A stretch of 64,000 bases of DNA from Aurantiacibacter rhizosphaerae (GCF_009807005.1 NZ_WUBR01000001.1:682001-746000); one strand, 5' to 3'. Counted from the first letter of the stretch, positions 27,860 to 37,211 are shown. Notes: generated by a model from the letters alone, not told the origin. Numbers and translations: made by a program.

Positions 27860-28366
27860 CTAGTTTCCGCTGGTCAGGTAGGCCGTAACGGCCTCGGCGA
27901 ATTGTTCTGGCGGCAGTGTCCCGTCGAGAACCATGCAGGCCTCGTCCGAGGCAGGTGGTTCGAACGTGTTCAGCTGGCTTTGCAGCATGGCGGTCGGCAT
28001 GAAGTGGCCGGTGCGCTTCTCCATGCGGCGCTGCAACTCCTGCCTGCCGACCTGCGGCAGGACGAAAAGCAACGGCAGGCCAGATGCTTCACTCATTCGC
28101 TCCCGATAAACGCGCTTCAGGGCTGAGCAGGCGGCAACAGCCTGGCCCGACGAAAGCGCGTGAGCGATCGAATCCAGGAAAGGCGCGCGATCCTCGTCGG
28201 TAAGGGGCTCCCCGCGTGCCATCTTTGCGACATTTGCACGCGGATGGTGGTCGTCCCCTTCCACAAAACTCCACCTCAGCCGCTCGGCGAGAGCGCGACC
28301 AAAGGTGGATTTGCCGTTCCCGCTGGGACCGATCACGACCAACCCCCGATAGCGGGCCTTACTCAT
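27860..28366 (-). CDS. gntK: gluconokinase
   Basis: Phosphorylates D-gluconate to 6-phosphogluconate, feeding the Entner-Doudoroff or pentose phosphate route. The 168-residue product has P-loop GPSGNGKST, the gluconokinase signature VEGDDHHPRANVAKM and CSALKRVYRERM. Length is normal for the GntK/IdnK type. The ATG at 28366 overlaps the upstream dehydrogenase gene by 8 bp; a TTG two codons earlier is possible. Confidence 0.92.
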   Translation of the reverse strand: MSKARYRGLVVIGPSGNGKSTFGRALAERLRWSFVEGDDHHPRANVAKMARGEPLTDEDRAPFLDSIAHALSSGQAVAACSALKRVYRERMSEASGLPLLFVLPQVGRQELQRRMEKRTGHFMPTAMLQSQLNTFEPPASDEACMVLDGTLPPEQFAEAVTAYLTSGN

Positions 28367-29234
28367 TGCCAAGATCGAACAGCTTCATGTATTCGGCACT
28401 GTCGGCAGGGCCCAGACCGCCTGCCACCAGCATCCGGTGCAACTCGGAGACGAGGCCCGTTACAGGCATTGCCGTGCGGGTGGCGAAGGACGATGCCTGC
28501 ACCGTCTCAAGATCCTTCAGCATATTGTCGATCCGGCCCGTAGGCGTGAAGTCGCGCTTGGCCATCTTGGCCATGAATTCCTGCATAATTGCGGAATCGG
28601 CGCGGCCCCCGGCCAGCGCATCGGGGATTAGGGCAGCATCGATGCCCTGGCTCTCGGCGAACTTCACGGCCTCTGCCAAGATCATGAAATGCCCCGCGCA
28701 CAGGATCTGGTTCACGAGCTTCACCGTCTGCCCGGCACCTGCATCGCCAAGGTGCGTGCGCCGCGCGGAAAGCAGCGCCAATACAGGCTCTGCTCGCGCC
28801 ACGTCTTCCGGGCGGCCGCCGATCATCAGGGTCATGCGGCCCTCGCGGGCGGCAGGCGCCCCGCCCGACAGGGGAGCATCAACCCAGCCCATGCCGCAGC
28901 GCTCGCGCAATTTCCCGGCCATGCTTGCCGTGCGTCCGGGGTCGATGCTCGACATGTCGATCAGGAGAGAACCACTCCTGCCGCTTTCCGCCACCCCGCC
29001 ATCGCCGAACACGGCCTGTTCCACGATATCGGCGGAGTTCAGGCTAACGAAGACGAACTCCGCCTCGCTTGCAGCCTGCTCGGGAGATGCTGCACGACTG
29101 CCGCCTCGCCCAGCAAGGTCGCCGCCCGCATCTTGCGAGACATCGAAGAACGACAACGTGCAGCCCTCGTCGAGCAAGCGGGAGCCAATGGCCGAACCCA
29201 TCACGCCGGCGCCGATCATGGCGACTTTTGTCAT
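28359..29234 (-). CDS. NAD(P)-dependent beta-hydroxyacid dehydrogenase
   Basis: The 291-residue product belongs to the 3-hydroxyisobutyrate/tartronate-semialdehyde reductase family: N-terminal Rossmann motif GAGVMGSAIG, DAPLSGGAPAAREG substrate loop and GAGQTVKLVNQ with the catalytic Lys. Relatives act on small 3-hydroxyacids; here the neighbours suggest a sugar-acid-derived substrate. Its ATG overlaps the LacI gene stop (ATGA) and its end overlaps gntK, so the three are translationally coupled. Confidence 0.88.
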   Translation of the reverse strand: MTKVAMIGAGVMGSAIGSRLLDEGCTLSFFDVSQDAGGDLAGRGGSRAASPEQAASEAEFVFVSLNSADIVEQAVFGDGGVAESGRSGSLLIDMSSIDPGRTASMAGKLRERCGMGWVDAPLSGGAPAAREGRMTLMIGGRPEDVARAEPVLALLSARRTHLGDAGAGQTVKLVNQILCAGHFMILAEAVKFAESQGIDAALIPDALAGGRADSAIMQEFMAKMAKRDFTPTGRIDNMLKDLETVQASSFATRTAMPVTGLVSELHRMLVAGGLGPADSAEYMKLFDLGNE

Positions 29235-30295
29235 GCTTTGCTCACCGATTCCCGTTCCACCACGGAGAGGCCGACATCGACCCTACCGGGACGCGCATCG
29301 CCATCCTCGCCCAGCAAAGCGAGCAGAGTCGCACCTGTACGCCGGCCAAGCTCGTTGAAATCCACATGGATGGTTGTGAGGGGTGGATCGACGATGCGCC
29401 CGATCTCGAAGTCGCCGAAGCCGATTAGCGAAAGCTGATCCGGAATGCTCACGCCCATGCGCTGGCACTGCATCATCGCACCCACCGCGGAAAGATCGGA
29501 CACCGCGAACACGGCTTGGCAATCGGGCGACTTTTTCAGCAATCTGGCAATTGCAGCGGCACCGTGATCGTAGCTGAGCGGAGCCTCCCCGTAGCGCAGC
29601 ACCGCATCGGCAGACAGCCCTGCAAGGCGCAATTCATCTTCGAAGCCGCGCATACGTTCTTCACCGCGATGGTCGCGCACTTCACCTTCTACGGTACCGC
29701 CGATGGCACCGATCCGAGTGTGGCCCTTGTCGATAAGATAGCGCGCCGCAGTGCGACCAACCTCATGGTTCGAAAAGCCGATGACGTGGCCGATAGGACG
29801 GCTCGGAAGGTCGGCAATCTCGATGATCGGCACGTCTGCTGCCAGCAGCAATTTGCTGGCCGCCGGACTGTGGGTCGCGCCGGTCATCACGATGGCTTCA
29901 GGTCGGCGGGCGAGCAGATTACGCAGCTGCCGTTCCTCTTCCACCATGTCGTATTCGGTGTAGGCGATTAGCAGGTGGAAATTGGCGTCGCGCAGAGCCT
30001 CTGTCAGGCCGTGGGCAACTGCGGCGAAGTTGGCGTTGGTGAGCGTCGGCAGCATCAACGCGATGAAACCCGTCTTGCGACTGGAAAGGCTCCCTGCCGT
30101 GCGATCGGGCACATAGCCCAGCGCGGCGATAGCCTTCGCCACTTTCTCGCGAGTGGCGGGCAGCACCAGTTCGGGATCGCTGATAGCGCGAGACACGGTC
30201 ATGCGCGAAACCCCGGCGAGCTGGGATACATCGCGGATCGTGGGCCGCCCCGTTGAACGCGGGCCAGCCTTCTTCACCCGATCTGCTTCAGCCAT
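29231..30295 (-). CDS. LacI family transcriptional regulator
   Basis: The 354-residue product has an N-terminal LacI HTH (TIRDVSQLAGVSRMTVSRAI), hinge helix (GYVPDRTAGSLSS) and a periplasmic-binding-type effector domain (FIALMLPTLTNANF, GFSNHEVGRTAARYL, LIGFGDFEIGRI). It resembles GntR/IdnR-type sugar-acid repressors. It lies inside the unit it probably controls, and four matching 16-bp operator-like sites stand before the receptor, permease and divergent dehydrogenase genes. The effector is probably a sugar acid (inference). Confidence 0.92.
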   Translation of the reverse strand: MAEADRVKKAGPRSTGRPTIRDVSQLAGVSRMTVSRAISDPELVLPATREKVAKAIAALGYVPDRTAGSLSSRKTGFIALMLPTLTNANFAAVAHGLTEALRDANFHLLIAYTEYDMVEEERQLRNLLARRPEAIVMTGATHSPAASKLLLAADVPIIEIADLPSRPIGHVIGFSNHEVGRTAARYLIDKGHTRIGAIGGTVEGEVRDHRGEERMRGFEDELRLAGLSADAVLRYGEAPLSYDHGAAAIARLLKKSPDCQAVFAVSDLSAVGAMMQCQRMGVSIPDQLSLIGFGDFEIGRIVDPPLTTIHVDFNELGRRTGATLLALLGEDGDARPGRVDVGLSVVERESVSKA

Positions 30296-30321
30296 TGAAA
30301 TCAGCCCTATGCTTTAGACTT

Positions 30322-30657
30322 TCAGCGTTTTGCCGAAAGTCGGTTCTTGCCGCTGATAACATGATAGAAGCGTCCGTCGAACATCTCGAGCAATTCTATC
30401 GTGCGGGCGCGCGCTGCATCGCGGGCAGGAGAGGTGATAGCCTCCTGCATTTTCTCGCGATCCGGGTAGTCCACCTCCTGTATCATAACGACGGGACGCT
30501 CTGTGTCGTCGCAGTCCTCGATGCGGAACATTCGCACTGCCAGCGCATGGGGGAACGCCTGCCACAACGGGGCAAGACGGCTCTCGACCTCTTCAAAGAA
30601 GCGGTCCTCCATGCCGGGCTTGATACGACCTTCGAAAATCGCGCGGCGTGTGATCAT
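30322..30657 (-). CDS. dimeric alpha/beta-barrel (monooxygenase/EthD-like) small protein
   Basis: The 111-residue product has a ferredoxin-like pattern (RAIFEGRIKPGMEDRFFEEV, VVMIQEVDYPDREKMQEAI) seen in antibiotic-biosynthesis-monooxygenase and EthD-type proteins. Its role in sugar-acid catabolism is unclear; it may act on an intermediate or be a mutarotase-like accessory. Its ATG overlaps the idnD stop by ATGA. Confidence 0.7.
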   Translation of the reverse strand: MITRRAIFEGRIKPGMEDRFFEEVESRLAPLWQAFPHALAVRMFRIEDCDDTERPVVMIQEVDYPDREKMQEAITSPARDAARARTIELLEMFDGRFYHVISGKNRLSAKR

Positions 30658-31709
30658 GCCGCCTCTCCCGCGATCGCGAGGTGCAGTTTGACCACACGGC
30701 TGCGATCTCCGGCAAGAGCAAAGGCCTCTACGGCATCTTCCAACGCATGTGTTCCCGACAGGATCGGCGATACGTCGATCTTCCCGCTGGTGATGAGCTG
30801 AGCAGCAAGGCGGAATTCGTCGTGAGCGCGGAAAGCGCCGACCAGCTCGATCTCGCGCGTCTGCACCGGGTTGATCGGGATCGCCACCTCGCCAGGCGGC
30901 ATCATGCCTAATTGCACGATGCGTCCTCCGCGCCGCATCACCGGGAAGAGCGAAGCTAGCGCAGCCGGCGAGCCGGACGCCTCGAGAGCCACGTCGAAAT
31001 GGCTATCATCGTCGGAGAAAGCGGCGAGCCCGTCGGGATCGCTCGCCACGTTGACGACCGCATCTACGCCGATCTCCTTCTTCGCCACGCGTAGCGCTGC
31101 GTCCTCGATATCCGTGGCAACGACGAAGGCCGCACCGGCGTGGATGGCCGACAATGCAGTCAGGAGACCTATCGGGCCGGACCCTGTCACGATCACGCGC
31201 TTGCCGCGAAGGTCGCCTGCGCGGGTGACGGCGTGAAGACCGACGGACAGCGGCTCTGCCACGGACAGCGCGAGCAGATCCGTATCCTGCGGAACCGGGA
31301 TGACCTGGTCCTGTCGCAATACGATCCGGCGAGCGAAGCCGCCTTGCACGTGCGGAAAGCGTCCTGCACTGCCGAGGAATTTCATGTCGAGGCAAAGGTT
31401 GGACCGACCTGCGCGGCAATAGCGGCAGGACAGGCAAGGTTTGCTGGGATCGAGCGCGGCCTTCATTCCCAGCTCCAGCGCCGTGACCGAAGATCCGACG
31501 GCCGCCACCGTTCCCGATATCTCGTGCCCAAGGACCATCGGTTCGCGGATCGAAAAGTCGCCCACGCCCCCACGGTGATAGTAATGAAGGTCCGAGCCGC
31601 AGATGCCGCCGTAAGCTATACTCACCAGGACCTCGTCAGGGGCAAGCTCACCCGGATCGAATTCCTCAACACGCAAATCGCGTGCGCCATGACAAACGGC
31701 TGCCAGCAT
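30654..31709 (-). CDS. idnD: L-idonate 5-dehydrogenase (zinc alcohol dehydrogenase family)
   Basis: Oxidises L-idonate to 5-keto-D-gluconate. The 351-residue product has the catalytic zinc site (GGICGSDLHYYHRGG, GHEISGTV), the structural zinc cysteines (CLSCRYCRAGRSNLC) and the Rossmann motif TGSGPIGLL. HYYHRGGVGDF is typical of IdnD. It heads the minus-strand unit and is divergent from the SDR gene, with operators C and D between them. Assignment to idonate rests on motifs plus the adjacent 5-ketogluconate reductase-like SDR and gluconokinase. Confidence 0.87.
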   Translation of the reverse strand: MLAAVCHGARDLRVEEFDPGELAPDEVLVSIAYGGICGSDLHYYHRGGVGDFSIREPMVLGHEISGTVAAVGSSVTALELGMKAALDPSKPCLSCRYCRAGRSNLCLDMKFLGSAGRFPHVQGGFARRIVLRQDQVIPVPQDTDLLALSVAEPLSVGLHAVTRAGDLRGKRVIVTGSGPIGLLTALSAIHAGAAFVVATDIEDAALRVAKKEIGVDAVVNVASDPDGLAAFSDDDSHFDVALEASGSPAALASLFPVMRRGGRIVQLGMMPPGEVAIPINPVQTREIELVGAFRAHDEFRLAAQLITSGKIDVSPILSGTHALEDAVEAFALAGDRSRVVKLHLAIAGEAA

Positions 31710-31733
31710 ACCCTAGTATCCTCTCAAACAATT

Positions 31734-31749
31734 ATGGGACCGATATCAT
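31734..31749. promoter_or_regulatory. LacI-type operator upstream of idnD
   Basis: ATGGGACCGATATCAT lies 25 bp upstream of the idnD start in the divergent promoter region. It matches the reverse complement of the TonB-promoter site at 15 of 16 bases. Confidence 0.68.
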
Positions 31750-31856
31750 CGAAAAGTGAGTAGGGCAAACTCCTCTTCTGATTTCTGGCCAGTTGAGTCG
31801 ATCTTCCGATAAGATTTCGTGCGCTCTGCCGCCGGGCTCGCAAATCGGCGGTTGTA

Positions 31857-31872
31857 ATGTGACCGGTCCCTT
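31857..31872. promoter_or_regulatory. LacI-type operator upstream of the SDR gene
   Basis: ATGTGACCGGTCCCTT matches 13 of 16 bases of the site at 27805 and lies about 30 bp before the SDR reading frame. It is the weakest of the four. Confidence 0.5.
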
Positions 31873-31901
31873 TCTATGCATGGGAAAAATAGGAGGGGAC
31901 G

Positions 31902-32663
31902 GTTCATACTCTTTTTGATCTAACGGGACGCACGGCACTGATCACAGGCTCGTCGCAGGGAATAGGGCGTTCGCTGGCCGAGGCGCTCGCTGGTGCCGGC
32001 GCACACGTGGTGCTCAATGGGCGCAATCCCGAAAGCCTTTCGCAGGCTGCTCGTGAACTCGCGGAAACGAGTGCGTCGGTCAGCAGCGCAGCATTCGACG
32101 TAACCGATGCCGATTCCGTGGCAGACGCCGTGGCAGAGATAGAAGCCGAGCGCGCGATCGACATTCTCGTCAATAACGCCGGCATCCAGAGGCGCGGCCC
32201 GTTGCAGGATTTCAAGGACGGCGACTGGCGCGAACTCATGTCGACCAACGTCGACGGCGTCTATTACGCGAGCAAGCACGTCGCCCGGCATATGCTGGTG
32301 CGGGGACGCGGCAAGGTCATCAACATCGCCAGCGTGCAAAGCGAACTCGCACGACCCGGCATCGCACCCTATACGGCGGCAAAAGGCGCCGTGCGGAACT
32401 TTACCCGCGGCATGTGTGCGGACTGGGCTGCCTCTGGGCTCCAGATCAATGCCATCGCGCCCGGATATTTCGACACGCCGCTCAACGCGGCGCTCGTCGC
32501 CGATCCCGAATTCGACGCCTGGATCCGCAAGCGAACGCCAGCAGGCCGCTGGGGAGATCTGAAGGATCTGCACGGCATCGCCATTTTCCTCGCATCTTCC
32601 GCATCCGACTTCGTCAACGGACAGACGATTTATGTCGATGGCGGCATAACCACAGTGATCTAA
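31902..32663 (+). CDS. idnO: SDR oxidoreductase, 5-keto-gluconate reductase-like; no canonical start codon
   Basis: The product is a classical SDR: TGSSQGIGRS cofactor motif, NNAGIQRR, catalytic Ser and YTAAK Tyr/Lys, and the IdnO-like PLQDFKDGDWRELM. IdnO reduces 5-ketogluconate to gluconate, which fits idnD and gntK. The frame is open from 31893 with AGGAGGGG at 31891-31898. The codon where the start belongs (31902) reads GTT, and no ATG, GTG or TTG occurs before 32007. A start at the GTG at 32007 would remove the whole cofactor motif. The gene may use a rare start, be inactive, or carry an assembly error. Confidence 0.75.
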   Translation, partial: VHTLFDLTGRTALITGSSQGIGRSLAEALAGAGAHVVLNGRNPESLSQAARELAETSASVSSAAFDVTDADSVADAVAEIEAERAIDILVNNAGIQRRGPLQDFKDGDWRELMSTNVDGVYYASKHVARHMLVRGRGKVINIASVQSELARPGIAPYTAAKGAVRNFTRGMCADWAASGLQINAIAPGYFDTPLNAALVADPEFDAWIRKRTPAGRWGDLKDLHGIAIFLASSASDFVNGQTIYVDGGITTVI

Positions 32664-32665
32664 TC

Positions 32666-33613
32666 ATGGCGCAAGACAAGCCCGCTGCCGTGCAGCTTTG
32701 CCGCTTCTCCGACTATCTCGAGGACGCACTGGCAGAGCGATTGCGCCTCTTCCGCTGGTTCGATGAGGACGATGCAAGCCGCGCCTCATTCCTCGATGGC
32801 ATGGGAAAGGAATGCCATCTTGTTGTCACCGGCGGACACATAGGCTGCGCCAACGATCTGATCGACAGCCTGCCGTCGCTGAAACTGATCGCCATAAACG
32901 GGGTCGGTTTCGACAAGGTCGATCTCCCCCACGCCTCTGCACGCGGAGTGGCTGTCAGCAATACGCCAGACGTGCTGACCGATGATGTCGCGGACCTGGC
33001 GCTCGGTCTTGTGATTGCCCTGAAGCGCGGCATCGCCAGCGGCGATGTTCATGTTCGCGCCGGAAAATGGGCAGACGGAGAATTGCCACTTGGCCGCAAG
33101 GTGACAGGATCACGCTTCGGTGTGCTTGGCCTTGGCCGCATCGGGCACGCCATCGCTGATCGTTGCGCCCCCATGGGAGAAGTGGGCTACTGGTCTCGCA
33201 CGGCGAAAGACGTTCCCTTCCATTATTGTTCGACAGTGTATGAATTGGCGCGATGGAGCGACGTGCTGATCGTTGCGTGTGCAGCCACGCCTGAGACTCA
33301 AAAACTGGTCGATGGTGCCCTGCTGGAGAGGCTTGGCCGCGAAGGGGTGCTGGTGAACGTCGCTCGCGGATCCGTGGTCGACGAACAGGCGGTTGTTGCG
33401 GCGCTCGAATCCAGACAAATTGCTGGCGCCGCCCTGGACGTGTTCGAGAAGGAGCCGCAGGTTCCCGAAGCCCTGCGGCACAGCGAGAACACCGTGTTGA
33501 CCCCGCACGTTGGCAGTGCAACGGTGGAAACACGCGAGGCGATGGCGGACCTCGTCATCGCTAATGTGGAAGCTGTTCTTGCGGGTGATCCGCCATGCAC
33601 GCCCGTCGCGTGA
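32666..33613 (+). CDS. D-2-hydroxyacid dehydrogenase (2-ketogluconate reductase/GhrB type)
   Basis: The 315-residue product has the D-2-HDH catalytic set: substrate Arg in [12 protein letters not shown], Glu in [10 protein letters not shown] and His in [13 protein letters not shown]. The Rossmann motif is GLGRIGHAI. Family members reduce glyoxylate, hydroxypyruvate or 2-ketogluconate. In this context reduction of a keto-sugar acid is likely. It begins 3 bp after the SDR stop and overlaps the next SDR by 19 bp. Confidence 0.87.
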   Translation: MAQDKPAAVQLCRFSDYLEDALAERLRLFRWFDEDDASRASFLDGMGKECHLVVTGGHIGCANDLIDSLPSLKLIAINGVGFDKVDLPHASARGVAVSNTPDVLTDDVADLALGLVIALKRGIASGDVHVRAGKWADGELPLGRKVTGSRFGVLGLGRIGHAIADRCAPMGEVGYWSRTAKDVPFHYCSTVYELARWSDVLIVACAATPETQKLVDGALLERLGREGVLVNVARGSVVDEQAVVAALESRQIAGAALDVFEKEPQVPEALRHSENTVLTPHVGSATVETREAMADLVIANVEAVLAGDPPCTPVA

Positions 33614-34350
33614 ACGGCGTCGCCGTAATCACCGGCGCTGGCAGCGGGATCGGCCGCGCCAGCGCGCTCGGGCTATCGCAGGCCGGTTGGCGCGTTGTTC
33701 TGGCAGGGCGCAGGCCCGAGCCGCTCGCAGATCTGGCCTCATCCATCGGCAAGTCCGCACTCGCCCGTCCAACCGACGTGGCCGACAGCGCGTCCGTCGA
33801 TGGCCTTTTTGCTGAGACGGTCGAGCGGTTTGGCCGGGTCGACCTGTTGTTCAATAATGCCGGCCTGTCACTGCCAGCCACGCGGTTAGACTCGTTGAGC
33901 GACGAGGATTGGGACCGGCTTGTCGAGGTCAATCTCTCGGGCGCATTCCGCTGTCTGCGCGCCGCCTTCCGCGTCATGCGAGACCAGTCGCCGCAAGGCG
34001 GACGCATTATCAACAACGGCTCGATCTCGGCGCATGCCCCAAGACTTCATTCAGCCGCCTACACGGCCACGAAGCACGCGATCACCGGCCTTACCCGCTC
34101 CGCCTCGCTGGACGGACGCGAACTCAACATCGCCTGCGGTCAGATCGATATAGGCAACGCCGCAACCGATATGGCCAGCGGAGCGGTCGATGGGATGCTG
34201 CAGGCTGACGGCTCGATCCGCGCCGAGCCGGTGATGAACGTGGACGATGTCGCCCGCGCGGTAGTTCATATGGCAGAGCTTCCGCTCGAGGCGAATGTGC
34301 AGTTCATGACCATTATGGCGACTACGATGCCGTTCGTCGGGCGCGGCTAG
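33595..34350 (+). CDS. SDR family oxidoreductase
   Basis: The 251-residue product has [18 protein letters not shown] and YTATK with an upstream Ser ([10 protein letters not shown]), so the catalytic set is complete. Substrate is unknown but it shares the transcription unit with the 2-hydroxyacid dehydrogenase and the IdnO-like SDR, so a sugar or sugar-acid alcohol is likely. It is last in the plus-strand unit; the 19-bp overlap suggests coupling. Confidence 0.87.
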   Translation: MHARRVNGVAVITGAGSGIGRASALGLSQAGWRVVLAGRRPEPLADLASSIGKSALARPTDVADSASVDGLFAETVERFGRVDLLFNNAGLSLPATRLDSLSDEDWDRLVEVNLSGAFRCLRAAFRVMRDQSPQGGRIINNGSISAHAPRLHSAAYTATKHAITGLTRSASLDGRELNIACGQIDIGNAATDMASGAVDGMLQADGSIRAEPVMNVDDVARAVVHMAELPLEANVQFMTIMATTMPFVGRG

Positions 34351-34592
34351 GTAGAATGTCCGATCTCGGGCAAAGTGAAGTTTCTAGGTCGGGAATAAGA
34401 ACGCGGAACTGCCATTCAGTCGAAACTCAACGAACGTCGGATTTTTGACCAAGGCGCCAGCATCTTGAATGACTGAAATGGGGCGCAAAGCCGACGTGAC
34501 CGACTGATAGTCTTCTTAAGAGCGAAAGGAAGTAGCTCTCTGGACGAGAGCGGAAAAAGGCACGCGATGCCCGCGGCCTACGGAGACTTAAG

Positions 34593-35114
34593 ATGACTGA
34601 GATCGAACAACAGAAGCGCATCGCCAACTACCTCGCCGCCTTCGCACACCTTCTGTGTGGCGCGCCCGGACGCTTCACTGAATTCCGAGACAAGGTAGAC
34701 ATCATGCTGAGCGGGACGGCTCCTAACGCCTTCGGCCTGATGCAGTTCGCTTCCCGGCCTCAGGCAACCCGTCGCCCGCTCCTGTGGGTATATCAGTCTG
34801 CAGAGTGCCCTACTGTACCGCAGATCGGCCTGGTCGCGCAGATGGGAGGGGGAATGCACTACATCGAGAACTGCATGCTCTGCTTGACTGGTGAAGACGA
34901 TCGCGCAACTCTCGTGCCAGACGGCTTCAACCTGGGCGCCTACAGGTTCGACGATATGCTCGATCTGCACCACATCACCCAAGCATCAGCTTCGACCTTC
35001 GAAGCGGCAGATGGTGACATGGTGAGCGCCTATAACCGACTTATCGCGATCCAGGCCGACCAGTGGGAGCGGGGCGAAGTCTTCGACTTGCCTGACCTCG
35101 CCCAAGCGGCCTAA
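34593..35114 (+). CDS. hypothetical protein
   Basis: The 173-residue soluble product has no family I recognise. It contains LLWVYQSAECPTVPQIGLVAQMGGGM and an acidic C-terminal half with several conserved-looking aromatic residues. GGAGACTTAAG precedes the ATG. It stands alone between the sugar-acid locus and a long gene-poor stretch, and its codon use looks normal for the region. Confidence 0.6.
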   Translation: MTEIEQQKRIANYLAAFAHLLCGAPGRFTEFRDKVDIMLSGTAPNAFGLMQFASRPQATRRPLLWVYQSAECPTVPQIGLVAQMGGGMHYIENCMLCLTGEDDRATLVPDGFNLGAYRFDDMLDLHHITQASASTFEAADGDMVSAYNRLIAIQADQWERGEVFDLPDLAQAA

Positions 35115-36319
35115 ATCTCATGGTGCGCCGGATCGCCTATGGACGATCCGGCCTCATCTCCCACGAGAGCTCTTCGTAGGTCGATTGCCCTGAGCATAAC
35201 GTTTTATACGCAATTGATGGGTTGAAGCATGGGCGGTACACCCAACGCCTGCGACATCGCGACCTTTGCCCGACTGATCAAAGCAGAATGAATAACTGAC
35301 CGCGGCTTCCAAGCCGCCCCTCGCGCGCGCCTGCGCGCGATCCCGACTTGTAGTGGATAGATTGAATGAAGGGGGAGAGAGGAAAAGCGGAAGCCGGGCC
35401 CGGCCCCGTGGCTTCGCCATAACCGGCCGGAAGTTAAGAAATGGTTGAGACCGGCCAGGAAATCCGGGATGAACCTCCGGCTGACCTGGCCGGCCTCAGG
35501 GGGACGCGACGAAAAATCATCGCGCCCCCGGGCGCCTGAAAGCGCCCATGGCAGCCGCTACGGCGGATGCCCCCGACAAGTTCGTTGTCGGGCTTTTCCT
35601 CTTCCTTGTTCGAATTTCGTTTCGACCAGCGGATTGCAAAGTTCTTTCTGCTGTTCGATCTTCATATCACATCTCCTTTTTGCGCCGGCAGGCGTCTGAA
35701 AGCTTTTTCCTTTCACCGACGATTTCCAAAATCGTCGTTCTGCAAAAGATTTAGAAGCGGTCGCTATTGCGCCGGCAAAGCGCGTCCCGGTGGGGTCGCG
35801 CATCGAAGGGCCGCCCGCCGGCGGCGCTTTCCCCGGGCCGGGTCCGCGAATGCGAAGAGGTCCCACAAGAACGCGCCGCTGGTGCGGCTCTATCTAGGGG
35901 ATGACTTTCTTTTCCACGCGCACGGAGAGCGGAAGAGCGCTTCGACGAGGGATGGCGATGGGCTTGCCGCCTTTTCTCCCTTGGCCACGTCACCGCCGAA
36001 GGAGTAGCCAAGACGCGACTGCCGCAAAGCGCACAGCGGGTGTCACCCCACTAACTGGCGGATAACCAAGCTGCCGGCACCTGACGGATGGCGATGGGGA
36101 CGAAACCAACGGCAAGCCTTATCTAAGCACTAGCTGGTGCAGGACGGGGCTCAACGGCCAGATTTGACTTGCGTCTGCAACAGGCGCGTTGATCGGTTAC
36201 ATCTGCATTAGCGCCTAGCTTGATCGCCGCCTTCAATCGATGGCATTTGCCAACCTGTTTGGGTTAGGCTGTCGTCCGTCCTAAAATGCACTTCGTTTTA
36301 TCTCACGGAGTGCTTTACC
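35115..36319. other. 1.2-kb gene-poor region with many inverted repeats
   Basis: No convincing gene is seen; reading frames here are shadows of GC skew. Several hairpins follow one another: CCGGCCAGG/CCTGGCCGG (35451-35492), a GGGGG-CGCGA/TCGCG-CCCCC stem at about 35499-35530, the terminator at 35572, and a 9-bp CGACGATTT/AAATCGTCG stem at 35717-35737. It could encode a structured RNA or be decayed DNA at a block boundary. Confidence 0.5.
35572..35597 (+). terminator. intrinsic terminator inside the structured region
   Basis: CCCGACAA and TTGTCGGG form an 8-bp stem with a 5-base loop, followed by CTTTT. It ends a series of hairpins but no upstream protein gene is near, which suggests a non-coding transcript. 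Confidence 0.6.
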
Positions 36320-37153
36320 TTGGACGACAAAGATAGCGATCGCCCCGCGCCGAACGACGGAAACCTTTCTGATGATGATCAGGAAGTTAAAGCGGTTGGC
36401 GTTGAAGTTCCAGCCAAAAAGACTGGAAGGACCCGTTCCAAAGCGCAGCGCGAACTGGACCGAAAGGCGCGCGCCGCCAAGAAATTTCCGCACGGTCCGG
36501 AAGCGCAGGAGCTCGCCGAACTCGAGCCGACGATGCCACAATCTCTGCGTGACCGGATAGCGCAGAGCGACGATCACGCATTGTGGCGCGAGGGGTTCGA
36601 GTGGATGACCACTGGTTTGCGCATGAAACTGAGGCATGGCAAGCGCTTCTATCCTAGGAACGTGATCAAGGATTTTCGCGCAGCCTATCCCATGATCGTT
36701 CTGCGCGACGAGGATCTCGAGTGGCTCGAAAGATGGCTCGGCTACCTGAAGCTGTCCCCGACTGCGCTGCGCTCCGGGGGCAAATACGGGCCTCGCGTGT
36801 CTATCGTCGATGCGCTGGGAGCGGAGGTGGATATCTATTCTTCGATCGATAACCTCAATTGGCCTCCCACCGAGCAAAGCGTGTCCGCTCCATCGCCTTC
36901 AACTGAAATGTCGACCGGAGATCTCCCGGCGCCGCCGCGCGATATGCCGTTCCGATTCAACCAGCTCACCTCCTCGACGGCAAAAACTTTCTGGCGCGTC
37001 TACTGGAACTCCAGCGATATCCATGAACTTCGCGAGGCAGGCGAGATTTTAGCCTCGGACCCTTGGGCCAGAGACGAGATGCGAACGCTCGGCACCGAGG
37101 CCGAATCCCTTTTTGTCCAGACGATGGCGAAGCTTGGGATACCCCTGCCGTGA
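36320..37153 (+). CDS. hypothetical protein of the mobilization block
   Basis: The 277-residue product has a basic Lys/Arg-rich N-terminus (KKTGRTRSKAQRELDRKARA), a central domain (FEWMTTGLRMKLRHGKRFYP) and a disordered Ser/Pro linker before a C-terminal helix region. No family recognised. The start is TTG at 36320 with CACGGAG 9 bases upstream. It lies just left of the candidate oriT, so it would be first into a recipient if that site is used. The basic tail suggests nucleic-acid binding (inference). Confidence 0.6.
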   Translation: MDDKDSDRPAPNDGNLSDDDQEVKAVGVEVPAKKTGRTRSKAQRELDRKARAAKKFPHGPEAQELAELEPTMPQSLRDRIAQSDDHALWREGFEWMTTGLRMKLRHGKRFYPRNVIKDFRAAYPMIVLRDEDLEWLERWLGYLKLSPTALRSGGKYGPRVSIVDALGAEVDIYSSIDNLNWPPTEQSVSAPSPSTEMSTGDLPAPPRDMPFRFNQLTSSTAKTFWRVYWNSSDIHELREAGEILASDPWARDEMRTLGTEAESLFVQTMAKLGIPLP

Positions 37154-37180
37154 GAATGTCTGACGAAAGGGGTGTAGCTT

Positions 37181-37211
37181 TTAAGCAGGATGGGGGCGGT
37201 ATGACCGCCCC
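37181..37211 (-). other. candidate origin of transfer (oriT)
   Basis: Read on the minus strand, the inverted repeat GGGGCGGT-CAT-ACCGCCCC (37193-37211) is followed directly by CATCCTGC (37185-37192). The nic core of RP4-type (MOBP) oriT is YATCCTG/Y placed just 3' of an inverted repeat, so order and orientation match. It sits between the mobilization gene at 36320 and the MobC-like gene. Nicking there would send the relaxase genes in last, as usual. Confidence 0.6.

Noticed and set aside
35154-36007. Several frames of 80-150 codons in the gene-poor region
   Set aside because: Arg/Pro/Ser-rich translations with no start signals, typical of GC-skew shadows over hairpins.
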